DNA of 64,000 nt from Tolypocladium sp. Sup5 PDA-1 (lineage: Eukaryota > Ascomycota > Sordariomycetes > Hypocreales > Ophiocordycipitaceae): the NCBI GenBank assembly GCA_000750105.3, contig JPHH03000063.1:62001-126000 (forward strand), written 5' to 3'. The notes beneath the pieces were generated by a model. That model did not search any database and was not told the DNA's origin. It saw only the letters and a program-made list of their open reading frames with translations. This document shows, in pieces, positions 47,088 through 57,911 of this stretch. Both the position numbers and the translations under genes were made by a program. Each line of letters starts with the position of its first letter. Positions within the stretch are counted from its first letter, which is position 1.

Positions 47088-50000
47088 TTGGCCACACGAT
47101 CATACACACATAATCTGTATAAAACCCCGACATATTTGTTTTCGGTATTTGCCCGTGGTGGCACATGTACATGGAACGAGGCCTTACGCGGGGCGGCTGC
47201 ATGATTTGAACGACCGGGACACGGGACACGGCGTTATAATGATTTTATTGGTCTCTCGGGCCAGGCGTTTGAAAACGGCGCGGAGCAGCAAATAGAGAGG
47301 GACACGCACGTTCTCTGAGGGATACCGGCGAGGGGCATGTGCAACGGCGAGGCTATGGATATGGATTGGCCTGGCCTCGGGGCGTTTTGCGATGGCGATG
47401 AGACGTAGCCAACAAGTTTCCAATCAAATCACCACCTTAATCTGTACTATGGCTGCTCGTGCAATTGGTGCATCGGCGAACCGTCTCATTTCTTGTGTGC
47501 AATTTATAGAGCATCGTGTAAGACGTGGTTGAGATACACAACACAGCCACGACTCCACGAGGCAGCCCAGGGGTAATGGCAACCTGAACTTGAGACGCAT
47601 CTGTCGATACGCCCGTCCACGTCATTGACTCTTTGTACGTCGCTCTCTTCTTCCGTTTGCGAGCGTAAGCCAGGGCACAGCTCAACAAATTTTTCTTTTT
47701 TTTTTTCAAAACCACCTACAGAATGCTCTGGTGAGTCGCATGTCGGGTGCACCGTAGTAGTCGTATCGTCATTGCCGCCAGCCACCAAACCCAACGGAGC
47801 GAGTTCGTTAGCGCACGCACCTCCTCGCTTCTGTCTGACCTTGAGCCATTCACAGCAGCATCACATCGCAGCAGTTTTGGCGCCGGCACTTGCAGCAGCG
47901 GTTGTTCGCCCCCCCTCCTTTCGAGGTTGCATTTCGGGGGCACTCGCTAGACTCGGGGATTATCGGCGCTGGACGATCCCGGTAATTCTGTTCATACGCC
48001 CGTTACGGCGGACCTACGAAGGCGTCCACGGCTTACGAGTACGCGTTGACCGCCCACGGGCGGACATGGGCGCGATGCGGATCAAAGCAGTCAGTCACGC
48101 GGGTAGGGCGCAGCCGGGACGGGGCGCTGACGAAACCCCCCAGGCACGGGGGTTATTCAATCAGCGTCACCAAGCGCGCGGACAAAATGAAAACAGCCTT
48201 GCGGAACTGTGGACGGGCAGAAACAAGAAAAAACGCTGGCCAGCGAGACGGCTCGTCTAAGCGGCGGCGTCCGCACCGGCGTTCGGGCTCTTGCGAAGCT
48301 CCGGGAGTTGTGGGGCCACCTCGGGGTGGAGCAGCGTGCATTTTTGTGCATCGCAGGGCTCATCAGCAGCCACAGCAGAAATAGCGAGGCGGCCTGGTCC
48401 GATTGCCGCATCGGGCAACGGGGCTGGGATAGCCTTGTCGGACGTTGCGCTGGGGGGTGGGAGGCATTCCACTGGGCGCAAAGTAAAACTCGCTCGCAAA
48501 AAGTGAATTCTCGTGCTCCGCCGCGCGCTTGGTTTGCCAGAGAGGGCACGAAGTACGGAGTACGGAGTAGTGGAATGCCATCAGTGGGGGGTAAGCTTGT
48601 CGGGTCCAATTCAAATGTCGATGGGATGCATCTGACAGGACAGCTCTGCGGACTACGGAGTACTCGTAGCACAAACAGCTGCGGAATGCGCATCCGGCGG
48701 CCTGTGGTTGGCCTGTTGGGCTTACTCGTACCTATGCGGCCCTGCAACGGCGGCAACACGCCTCGGTCGGCGTATAAGACCCGTCGCAGCGGGCCCGTCT
48801 GATGCCAGGCGACGCCCTTGGCCGGAATACGTGTATTTGCCAGGTTTCAGTTCAACATGTTGCCTTGGAACTCGCGCGTCTCCGTCGAGTTACACCCACG
48901 TATTCGCATCCCTTCCTTGCACAACACCAACGGCTAGCCAGCCAGCCGTTCGCTCCAAGCCTCCAAGGCCCCCTCCCCCTCACGCAACGGCCTTCGGTCT
49001 CTTCCTCGTTTCCCTTCTCGCCAGCCGCGAAGAATCAAGACTGGCGGGCAGCAGGGCGTGGGAGTGGGGTTGCGTTGCCTGCCTGTCACCCGACGACGAC
49101 GACTGGCTCTGCGATGCGATGCGATGCGATGCGATGCGATGCGATGCGGTGTGGTGCGGTGCGGTGCGGTGCCAGGATCCAGAGCGGCGCGGTTGCCGTG
49201 AATCAGCACAACTTTTTGTGCCCCGTCAAGCCAGTGTTGGACGATTCATTCCCATCTGTGACTGACACCTCAATGTCCGCGCTGCCAGTGCCCAGGCCCG
49301 GTGGGGTTTCTCGGCGTCTGGAGTTATGATTCATACAGCATCCATGGACCATCACCAACGCTGGGCATTGCATCGGCCAAGTCTTGGGACGAACAACCCA
49401 CCGGAACGAACCCACCACCGTCCGCAGAATCCTCATCTTCTTCCAACCTTCTCTCTCCTTCTCCCCTGCCTCTCCTTGCCCAGGTCCACCTGCCATCAAA
49501 TATTATTTTTTTTTTAGCAAACAGCGCAGCTGCCGGCTCTCCGCTGAGACAATTGTGCGGTCCCAGTCCGCACTATCCATGCATGCCCACTGCCCAGGGT
49601 GGAGTCCCCCAAGAACGATGCCCTCCGCACACGTGGTTTTGGGGGGCGTGCGTGCACGACGAGGGCTCCCTTCCTTGTCCATTGGGCGTTGGTGGCGGCG
49701 TGATTGGTGAATTCGCATCTTTTTGCTATGCGCGGCTCGCATGCGTGACAATACCGGTACGAAGTACGGAGTACGGCCAACGCGAAATGGGATATGGGAA
49801 TCGGGTTTAGACGGTCCCCGCCTCGCCCGACTGGCCGTTCATCCAAAATACTGGACGAAACAACATGCGTGTCCTTGGTAGCGGCTGATACGCAGACGTG
49901 GCCCCGGCCTCTTCCAGGCACCACCGACTTACACCGCTACAAGATGCCTCCACGCTATGCTACGCCCGCAACGCCAGACACGCGTACGGAGTATTCTCCC

Positions 50001-50786
50001 TAGCCGCGCTCCCATCCGCCCGTCCTTGGCTGGCCGTGCAAGCCATGACGCGTAAGGGGCCAAGGGGCCCTGCATCAGCTCAAGCCCTCGCCTCGCCTCA
50101 CAGGGCAGGCCATGCGAGCGGCCTTGCTAGCCGCCGGGCGTTGGTGGCGGAGCAGGCTTGGCTATAGGCTTCTCGCAGCTGACATTTTGTGGCTGGATGA
50201 GATACTCGGCACGAATACGGATACACAGATACGTGTTGACTCGGCACGTCAGATGCGGTGCCAATTGGCTCAGAAGAAGCGAGCCGTTCATTCACCTCGG
50301 CTCCATGTCGATTCTGCCAGTCTGCGTTGAGAGTCTGGTTAGCATCTATTATCTGTTGGCCTAGATGGGCAATAGGGATCATTCATGCAGACAAAATAGG
50401 CAATTCGGGGTACTCTTCTGAGCCTCAGCGTCCAGGACCAATTAAGACACCCGGTTAGCCTGTCGCCGCCCGCGCCATCACAGGCATTGAGCGACTCAAT
50501 TTCATCCTCCCGTTAAGGAGGTTATCCTCAGGCTCTCACGTCATATCAGACTTCTCGTCACAGCTCCTACTTGACCCAGGGACTTTAAGGATCACTTTCT
50601 ATGCTTGTTCATATACGCACAGTCTGGACCGAGATATATGGCGATGATTGAGAAACTCTACAAGAGAGATGGATCATCTAGCTACATTCCTCCCGCCCCA
50701 TCTAAACGAATCCAAGACCAGAACCTCGAGCACCTCCATGTTTCGACTTGTAGTCTAAAGGTACTATTTGGTGGGTGCTAAGGAAA
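47088..50786. other. Gene-free region with GCGAT minisatellite and palindromes
   Basis: About 3.7 kb without a supported gene. It carries several TACGGAGTAC/GTACGAAGTAC clusters (48546-48570, 48652-48669, 49756-49776, 49984-49993), a T-rich run (~47693-47707) and the GCGAT repeat listed separately. From ~50.45 kb the base composition shifts to more A+T. Confidence 0.45.
49111..49171. repeat. GCGAT/GCGGT pentanucleotide minisatellite
   Basis: Seven GCGAT units in a row are followed by four to five degenerate G(C/T)GGT units. This is a plain slippage-type tandem repeat outside any supported gene. Confidence 0.95.
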
Positions 50787-51012
50787 AACATTTTAGACAG
50801 GCGGGTCCTTCGTGAATTTGAGGTAGCATATCAAGGGTTTTGACGCCGGGGTGGACGTCTTGGCAACTCGACCAAGGGTCGGGAATTGTCAATGTCTTTT
50901 GCATTGGCAGGGCCATCCGTCGAAGGAGGACACTTGGGTGGACGAGGGGCTCTTGAGCCCGCAGCTCCTGGAAACGATCAAAGATGGCGGCTTGGACATG
51001 GCTCGAGCTTGA
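50787..51012 (+). pseudogene. Chromodomain-like relic (possible retroelement remnant)
   Basis: Two short blocks in different frames resemble consecutive parts of a chromodomain. The first is NILDRRVLREFEVAYQG (from 50787), followed by a stop. The second is HWQGHPSKEDTWVDEGLLSP then QLLETIKDG (50902-51012), one frame later. The W.GhP..EDTW signature is the best evidence. Chromodomains of this type end the integrase of Ty3/gypsy chromoviruses and also occur in chromatin proteins. No reverse transcriptase or LTR is visible here, so the origin is uncertain. Confidence 0.45.
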
Positions 51013-51021
51013 TACCCCAGT

Positions 51022-51393
51022 TCACCCAGGCGCTTCCAGATTAAGTGTAAATACCACGCCCTGCATGAAATGTCTCGAAATCATCACTGCCCTCGGCAGA
51101 TGCCTGAAACCACTTGTCCCATCGATGTTCCTCACCATGCGGCCCTTGCACCCTGGTGTACCCTGATTGTCACGAGAGTTTTGGATGTCAGGGGGACCAC
51201 GGGCCCCGCTGAACTTTGTATCTTGGGGAGGCCGGGATCTCTCCTGGGTCTTTGGTCTCTCGGGGTAACTTGGTGGTCTGCTGGCCCAAGCGGCCCTTCC
51301 GGCCTGAGGCGGCCGTTCTTTGCCATCCTTGGGGTCTTGAATTCCCTGCCAGATCGGGAGGGCTACCCCGGGTTCGCCGCGAGGACCGGGCAA
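51022..51393 (-). pseudogene. Collagen-like Gly-X-Y relic
   Basis: In two overlapping frames, Gly-X-Y-like sequence appears with many Gly positions replaced. Intact triplets include GPRGEPG, GPLGPA, GLP, GARGPP and GTPGCKGR. Between them, every third residue is often Asp, Asn, Arg, Lys or Ser, each reachable from a Gly codon by G-to-A changes, and sometimes Val. A frame change lies between the first and second blocks. This looks like a decayed collagen-like gene fragment. Collagen-like surface proteins are known in some insect-associated Hypocreales. A chance Pro/Gly-rich frame cannot be excluded. Confidence 0.35.
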
Positions 51394-51764
51394 GCCACGA
51401 CGACGACAGATATCGACACCACATCGCTTTGCTTCGCTATATTTCAGCCTCCTTTGTCAGCGGATCCGATGTGAGCACGGCTCTATGTCATGACTGTCCC
51501 CAATCCGTTTGATAAACGACCATGTCAGTGAAGCGGGCTCCGGTGTCATCGCTTTCAAGGGACGACCAGCTTTGCATAAACTGTCGATGTATTAGGTCCA
51601 ACAACGCATGGGTGCAATAGCAATATCATGCGGTAACTCGACACGCCCAATCCGCTCCGAGGCGCTGGTCGAAACATTACTAGTCCACTTTGCCATGCTC
51701 TGCATATAATCAGCGACGAGTCTTCAGGTAACCGTCACGGGCCAGCTGACCACAGTCGCCACTC

Positions 51765-52257
51765 TTATTCCACCATTCTGCCGCAAAAGTGCAACGCCTG
51801 TTCTTGCAGCTGATTACTGTGACTATCGGGCGGTCCCGGAGGCGAGAAGCCGATCACGAGGACCCTCCCTGATCGACACCCGATGGCTATTGTCGCGGTT
51901 GAGGGCGATACGGCCGAGGCAAAGGGCCGGTAGTCGGGAGGAAGCCAGAGATAGTCTCGGAACGACTGGTGGATATGTTCTATCAGCTGAGCCGTCCTCA
52001 GGGTGTAATAGTCGAGCAGTCGATCGCCAATCTGCTGGGCTGTTTTGTACGCTGCGTTGATCTCCCACGAGAGCGACTTCCGGATCGCCCAGGTAAAGCA
52101 CCTGCTTCCGCCGGAGGTACTGTGGCCTGCGTGGAGCATGTTCATCGAGCAGCTGGATACGGAGCATATCTAGCTGCGTCTGAATCGGCCGAACAAGATA
52201 TACGCCATATCGCAGACCCGCTCCACGACTGCTTTGCTTGGCTAGCCAGTGCAACAC
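51765..52257 (-). pseudogene. NACHT-WD40-type C-terminal relic
   Basis: The frame ending at 51765 contains YLWLPPDYRPFASAVSPSTA followed by TIAIGCRSGRVLVIGFS. This resembles the C-terminal LPP-YRP...IAxGxxSGRVxxxxFS blade typical of fungal NACHT-WD40/incompatibility-type proteins. The upstream region continues in a second frame (to 52257) without clear repeats. No NACHT P-loop or further WD40 units are present in the window. It is read as a truncated relic; the assignment rests on a single motif. Confidence 0.35.
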
Positions 52258-52752
52258 TCTACGACGCCATTGTCCTCACCGCGATGCAGGTCGAGCTCGC
52301 CGCCGAAACTCTCGCCCGCAACAATGCCTTTGGACGAAGCAGCAGGCCTTCTCGTGCTGTCCGGGCAGGGCCAAAACCGTTCCCGTGCGGCCGCTGACAT
52401 CACCGCCAAGCCGGGGCGGCAGCTTGTCCCACCCTTGCCACCCAGTCGACGGCGGAGGATTTCCCACGAGGTCGAGACTCCTGCCGATAGCACAGCTTTT
52501 AAGTTAATTTAAGCTTGGCGATCTGCCGCCGCCGCGTCGCCGTGGCCAATGGCGTGCCGTGGACGTTGGAGAGGGCCTGGGGTGCTTGTGGACCTTGAGA
52601 ACGAGGCCGTCAACGGCCGCGCAGCAGTAGCAACGACGGACAGGCCAACGACGGATAAGAGCCATGTCCTGCCTCGATTCAAGCTCCCGCTCCCTCTTCG
52701 TTGTTGCTACAAACGGAGTTGAAGCTGCAACCATCTCCTGCGGTCCAGCCCG
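52258..52752. other. Promoter region of BOR1-type gene
   Basis: About 0.5 kb between the relic zone and the transporter start. GC content rises again. No coding frame is supported. Confidence 0.5.
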
Positions 52753-54698
52753 ATGACGGCGCCAGCCACCGTGACACGGCGTCCTGCGCGGCACGGGGTG
52801 TCGCCGAGCGACGGCAGCGGCGCCGGCCCGCACGACGCCCGAGGACAAGGACCGGCGGAAGAGCTGCCTAAACGGCCAAAAGGCGGCCAATACTTTGGCC
52901 CCGCGGGCACGCTGCGTCCGTTCCGGCTCTTGAAGGGAGACCTGGCCAACCTGCGGCGGCGATGGCCGTCGGACTGGGCCGTCTTCAACCAGCAGGTCGT
53001 CGCGAGCGCCGTGTACATCTTCTTCACCAACATCCTGCCGGGCATCACCTTTGCCAGCGACCTGTACGTGCTGACGGGCAAGTCATGGGGCACCATCGAG
53101 GTCGTCTTCAGCACCGGGCTGTGCGGCGTCATCTTCGCCGTGTAAGCGCGACTCACGGCTCTCGTCAACCCGGAGTCGTTTGACTTGGCTGGCTGACACA
53201 CTTCGCAGCTTCTCGGCCCAGCCGCTCACCATCCTCGGCGTCACGGGCCCCTTTTCCGTGCTCGCGGAAAACATCTACGAGCTCTGTGAGACGCACTTCC
53301 ATGTAAGTCCAGCCCCTGACTCGGCCGCGGCAGCCACAGGCCAGATGAATGAATACTCTGCAGGTCGAGTTCCTGCCCGTCATGGCGTGGTCGCTCATCC
53401 ACGCCGGCTGGATGCACGTCCTTCTCGCCGTCTTCAACGCCCACGACTGGACGATGCAGTACGTCACGCACTTCAGCGCCGACGTCTTCTCGCTGCTCAA
53501 CAGCGTCATCTACTTCCACAAGGCGGCCCTCGAGCTGCAGCGCACGCACGACCGGGCGTCGCTGGCGGCATTCCTGTATGCCCTCATCGGGGCGGCGGGG
53601 ACGTGTCTGCTGGCCGTGCTGCTGTCGACGGCCACCTCGTGGGCGCCGCTGTTCCACCGGTACGTCCGGCTGGGGCTGGCCGAGTATGCAGCCGCGATAT
53701 CCATCATCCTGTGGATCGGCATCCCTCACATCGGCGAGCTCGCGGCGCTGGACCACGAGCGCCTGCAGGTCCAGACGGCCTTCCGGCCCTCGAGCCCCGA
53801 GCGAACGACCTTCTTCGTCCGGTTCTGGACCCTGCCGGTCGGGTGGGTGTTTCTCTCCGTCATCCCCGGCGCCATCATCACGGTGCTCTTCTACTTTGAC
53901 CACGAGATCAGCAGCATCATCTGCACCGTCCAGCGTTACGGCGTGCGGAAACCGGGCGGTTTCGCCTGGGACATTGTCCTTCTGGGAGCCACGACAGTGC
54001 TCTGCGGCATCCTCGGCATCCCGCCGGCCAATGGACTGCTGCCACAGGCGCCGTTGCATGCAGAGTCGCTGTTACACTACGTCGCCGAGAGCCCGCCGCG
54101 GACGGACGAGACCGGTGAGGGGCGCGGCGACCATCCCCAGCCCGAGATCGAGCCCGCGCGTCCCGTGGCCAGGACGTACGAGCAGCGATACTCGCCCCTC
54201 TTCCAGGCGGCCCTGATCCTCGTCTTTGTCTCGCCGCCGCTGCAGCGCCTGCTCGGCCTGGCGCAGACGTCGGTGCTGGCGGGCCTCTTCCTGTTCATGG
54301 GCTACCAGTCCCTCGCCGTCAACCCCATCCTCGCGCGCGTCGTCCACCTCCTGACGCCCCGGCCCGAACTGCCGGCGCTGCCCGGCGGGGCGAGCTGGCT
54401 CGGTGTCCACTGCTATACGACTACGCAGGTGGTACTCACGGGTGTCGTATTCGGCATCACCCTCACCGTCGCCGCGCCCGCCTTCCCGCTCGTCATCATC
54501 GCGCTTGTGCCCCTGCGGCTGTCGCTCATGAGCCGTCTCTGGTCCCGCGAGACGCTGCGCGCGGTGGACGGCTGGGCGTGTCGGCCAGGGAGGCCAGAGG
54601 ATGGGGAGGACGAGGCTCAGCCGCAGCAGACGCGGAGAGTGGTGTCCGACGAGGAGAAGGGGGGTGCGGCGTCGGATGCTGTGGGTCCGCTTAGATAG
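52753..54698 (+). CDS. BOR1: BOR1-type borate/anion exchanger (SLC4, HCO3- transporter family)
   Basis: Three exons, 52753..53141, 53209..53302 and 53364..54698, give 605 residues, close to yeast Bor1. It is predicted to export borate, or exchange related anions, across the plasma membrane. Family landmarks: the cytosolic basic start LLKGDLANLRRRWPSDWAVF; first spans in VVASAVYIFFTNILPGITFA with the DLYV turn; FSAQPLTILGVTGPFSVLAE; ALIGAAGTC; LPVGWVFLSVIPGAIITVLF followed by DHEISSII; and GILGIPPANGLLPQAPLHAE, the SLC4 signature before the substrate-site helix. About 10-13 membrane spans are expected. A hydrophilic loop (EIEPARPVARTYEQRYSPLF) and a charged C-terminal tail of ~60 residues follow the family layout. 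Confidence 0.93.
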
Positions 54699-55082
54699 AC
54701 GTTCGAACTGCCGTCGCCGAATAGACAACACAGTAGATGGGTGGAAATCTAGACTTACCAGATATGAGACCGGCCCGTTGTGCGTCCGCCGAGCCACGCG
54801 ACTCGATCTAATGTCATGTCGACATGCACACCCCACCCCGCGATGCATATTTCCAGGTGTGGTAGAGAAGATTCGGTTGGTTCCTATGGGTTGTCAGCAT
54901 ACTGCGGTTCGTATGCGACTCGACGAACTCGGATTCTGCAACTGGCCGTGTTTGGGTCAGTGTCCTTGTCCGAAAGACCCTGACGTCTATATATGGAGCC
55001 TGCTGCTCCCCGTGCTCTCTGTCGGTAGTTGTGTAAGTCCCCATACCGTAACAGAAGCAAGCATCATCTCCAACTCACCAGC
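54699..55082. promoter_or_regulatory. Intergenic, promoter of downstream dehydrogenase
   Basis: Same-strand gap of 384 bp. A TATA-like CTATATATGG lies at about 54986-54997, roughly 90 bp before the start codon of the next gene. Confidence 0.5.
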
Positions 55083-56142
55083 ATGGCTCTCGAACTCGCA
55101 GGCAAAAGCGCCCTCATCACTGGCGGCGGCTCTGGTTCGCTCGCTCCCATCTTGACCAAGCATCTTGACCGGCACATCTAACCGCCGTCAACACACGTAG
55201 GCATCAACCTCGCCTTTGCAAAACTGCTCCTCGAAAAGGGCTGCTCCGTCGTCATCGGCGACCTCCGGCTCAGCCCGGAAGCCGAAGCCATCTTCAAGCA
55301 GTATCCCCACCATAACGGCGACCACAGCACATCCCCCACGCCCTCGGTCATCTTCCACAAGACAAACGTCGTCTCCTGGCCGCAGCTCAGCGCCCTCTGG
55401 GCTGCCGCCACGTCGGCCTTCCCGACCGTCGACATCGTCGTCCCCGGCGCGGGCATCTTCGAACCTGCCTGGGCCTCCTTCTGGAGCGCGCCCAAGACGG
55501 ACACGAACCCGGGCTCGCAGTCGCGCGACCCGGCCGACGCGGACCCGGGCCACTACGCCTCGCTGGACGTCAACCTCGTGGCGCCGATCCGCCTCAGCCA
55601 GCTCGCCATCGGGCACTGGACGCAGCGCCGGCAGAAGGGGTGCCTGGTCCACGTCGGGAGCATCGCCGGATACACGGCCTCGCCCGCCACGCCGCTGTAC
55701 TTTGCGAGCAAGCACGGCCTCCACGGCTTCGTAAAGGCCCTCGGCGGCCTGCGCGACGCGCTGGGCATACGAATCGGCGTTGTTGCTCCAGGCGCCGTCA
55801 AGGTATCGTCCTCACTGAACCCCCTCTCCCCCCTTGACAACCCAGGAAGGCTCACTAGTCCGTTAGACGGCCCTGTGGGAGGACGATCCCACCAAGGCGT
55901 CCATGATGACCGCCGATATGAAGTGGATCGAGCACGCCGACGTCGCGGCGGCCATGTACAAGCTCGTCGTCGACGAGGACAAGGGCGACGGGACCGTCCT
56001 CGAGATACTGTCCACCGGCACGCGCGTGGTGCCCCCCTTCAACGCTGACCCGCCGGAGCCGATTGCCCTTATGTTTCCGGGCTATCAGGAGGCTCAGCAG
56101 GCGTTGCTGGAGCACCTGAAGACTGACGGCCTGCAGGTATGA
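55083..56142 (+). CDS. Short-chain dehydrogenase, 15-hydroxyprostaglandin-dehydrogenase-like
   Basis: Three exons, 55083..55134, 55201..55802 and 55867..56142, give 309 residues. The cofactor motif TGGGSGIN is itself split by the first intron, whose donor is the weak GTTCGC; phase and motif both support the join. GDLRL after strand 2 suggests NAD preference (Asp). Other landmarks are VPGAGIFEPAW, the catalytic Ser in GSIAGY and YFASK for the Tyr-Lys pair, then GVVAPGAVKT. The C-terminal part (WIEHADVAAAMYKLVVDED, GTVLEILSTGTRVVPPFN) matches fungal proteins usually described as 15-hydroxyprostaglandin dehydrogenase-like. The substrate is unknown, probably a secondary alcohol. No targeting signal is seen. 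Confidence 0.85.
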
Positions 56143-57251
56143 TAGCTAGGTTGTTCCAAGAGTCAAGTTGAAGGCGAGAAAGTGATGACTTGCCTGGAGG
56201 TAGTTGAGCAGATTAGCGGTTGGGTTTCAGGCAAGGCAGATTGTAGGAGTTGCGTGCGAGTTCCATACCTAGGGATGTGAGGACGTCGAGTGAGAAGCTT
56301 CAGCCGACGAGTGTGAGAGCATTCTCTGCGTGTCACCAGCATCGTCAACTTGCAGTTTACCATTTCCAGCCTCACAAGCAAGAGTACACCCGGCAGCGTG
56401 ATCGCCCCGTGTGTGACGTCCACCAAGTTCCATTCGAACACGGCAGGCTGCGGCACGATCGGGCGCCAGCAGGTCGTATTCGGTTGAATCTGTACACCGT
56501 GTAAGCCCCGTCACAGTTCCATATCCCAGGACACGTTCCCATCGTCGCTCGCACTCCTACTCGTTCGCCTGTCGAGATGCGGGCAGTTGAGAAATTAAAT
56601 TGCACATGCCTAGGTCGTCGTCTATCTTGTGCGCAAGACACGAATCTCACCAGGAGCTGCTCCAGCCATCCTCCACTCGCCGCGTCATCAGCCGTCGCCC
56701 ATCAAACAAACGCGTCCTCCAGAAGATTGTACACTCAAATAAACGAATTAGCTGTCTGAGCCACATAGAAAATCCTCCCCTCCGCTGCACAACCACAACC
56801 ACTTTCTTGTGTCCTCCACGAGTCCGTAGCAACGGTGCTGCCAACAGATATTGCGCAGCACCGGTTTCATAACAGGGTAGAAAATAAACGACGCAGCAAT
56901 GTGTCGAAAGAAAACAACAAGCCGGCAGCTGCAAAAGTTAAACCGGCCGCGTGTCAGATGAATGAGCTCTCGAAAGAGCTGGGTATCTCGATCAGCCACT
57001 CTGGTAATCAACCACTTCCCCCGTCTCTGTAGTGACTTGCTCCCCCCGCCTCTCGGTTCGCTCCCCAGCTCTGACAGGCTCTCGATTGATGCAATGAAAA
57101 GGTGTAAAAAGAAGGTGCTTTCAAATACGCAGATCGCCTCGGATGCGTCGTTGCTCGTCCAGGTGTGAAGGGAAGATCTTGAACGATATCGTAGGTATCA
57201 AATGCCCGTGCAGAGGCCAGTAGACGGTGGCCGGTGCGGTATCCAATCCTG
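56143..57251. other. Convergent 3' flanks
   Basis: About 1.1 kb between convergent genes, probably holding both 3' UTRs. Many A/C-rich stretches but no supported gene. Confidence 0.5.
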
Positions 57252-57911
57252 TTACTTGATGTTCTTGAACAGGTCGCTGCCCAGGCCTCCTTCGTCCTTT
57301 TCGAGGTCGACCAGCTCTGGAATCATCGGGGGCGGCGGTCCGGAAGAAGCCTTCCTCGGCGTTGCCACTGTCATCGAGGCTGCGTCGTCGAAGATGATGC
57401 TCGATCGCTTGGAATCTCCGCCTCTTAGCCGCCTGAACCAGCCGCTGCTTCGCTTCGACTTTCGGTCGTCCATGACGCTGGCGGCACCTCGGCTCTCCGG
57501 CCGGGCGCCGTTGGCCACCGAAGCGCTTCCCATCGACGTCAATCGGCCCTCTGTATAACTTGCATTCAGCATATTCCTACTAAACAGCCGGCGGAGGCTG
57601 CCCTGGCGGCCCGAGCCAGCCGGGCTCAGGGGCGCCTCATCCGCGGATCGTTTGGTTCCGGCGAGATTACCATTTGGTGGTGTGGTGGTGAGCTTCTTCT
57701 CTGCCCCATTGGCCGCGCTGATGACCTCCTTCTTCTTCTCGGCGGGCGGCGGAGTCTGGGGCGGCGTGGGCACCCTCTGGACGGGAGAGGCCGGGGGAGG
57801 AGGGATGTTGGTGCCGTCGGTGATGCTGCCAAAGTTGAGGTCGAGGGCGGGCAGCTCGAATCGCGGACGCGTCGTCGTCGTCGCGGCGCCATTGCTCAGG
57901 AGAGAAGGCAT
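57252..57911 (-). CDS. Conserved-looking hypothetical protein, disordered (219 aa)
   Basis: A single exon encodes 219 residues from the ATG at 57911. The frame is open further upstream, but that part is low in complexity and the chosen ATG is the first with good context. The sequence is mostly disordered: Pro-rich (TNIPPPPASPVQRVPTPPQT), then Lys-rich. A more ordered patch GRQGSLRRLFSRNMLNASYT, the basic block DDRKSKRSSGWFRRLRGGDS and the short C-terminal LGSDLFKNIK follow. Patches like SLRRLFSRN and SGWFRRLRGG look like phosphorylation- or membrane-binding short motifs. I recognise no domain and propose no function. Confidence 0.7.
   Translation of the reverse strand: MPSLLSNGAATTTTRPRFELPALDLNFGSITDGTNIPPPPASPVQRVPTPPQTPPPAEKKKEVISAANGAEKKLTTTPPNGNLAGTKRSADEAPLSPAGSGRQGSLRRLFSRNMLNASYTEGRLTSMGSASVANGARPESRGAASVMDDRKSKRSSGWFRRLRGGDSKRSSIIFDDAASMTVATPRKASSGPPPPMIPELVDLEKDEGGLGSDLFKNIK

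Noticed and set aside
48157..48759. 200-codon frame on the minus strand, overlapped by similar plus-strand frames
   Set aside because: Frames on both strands are equally open because of GC bias; no motif separates a real gene from background.
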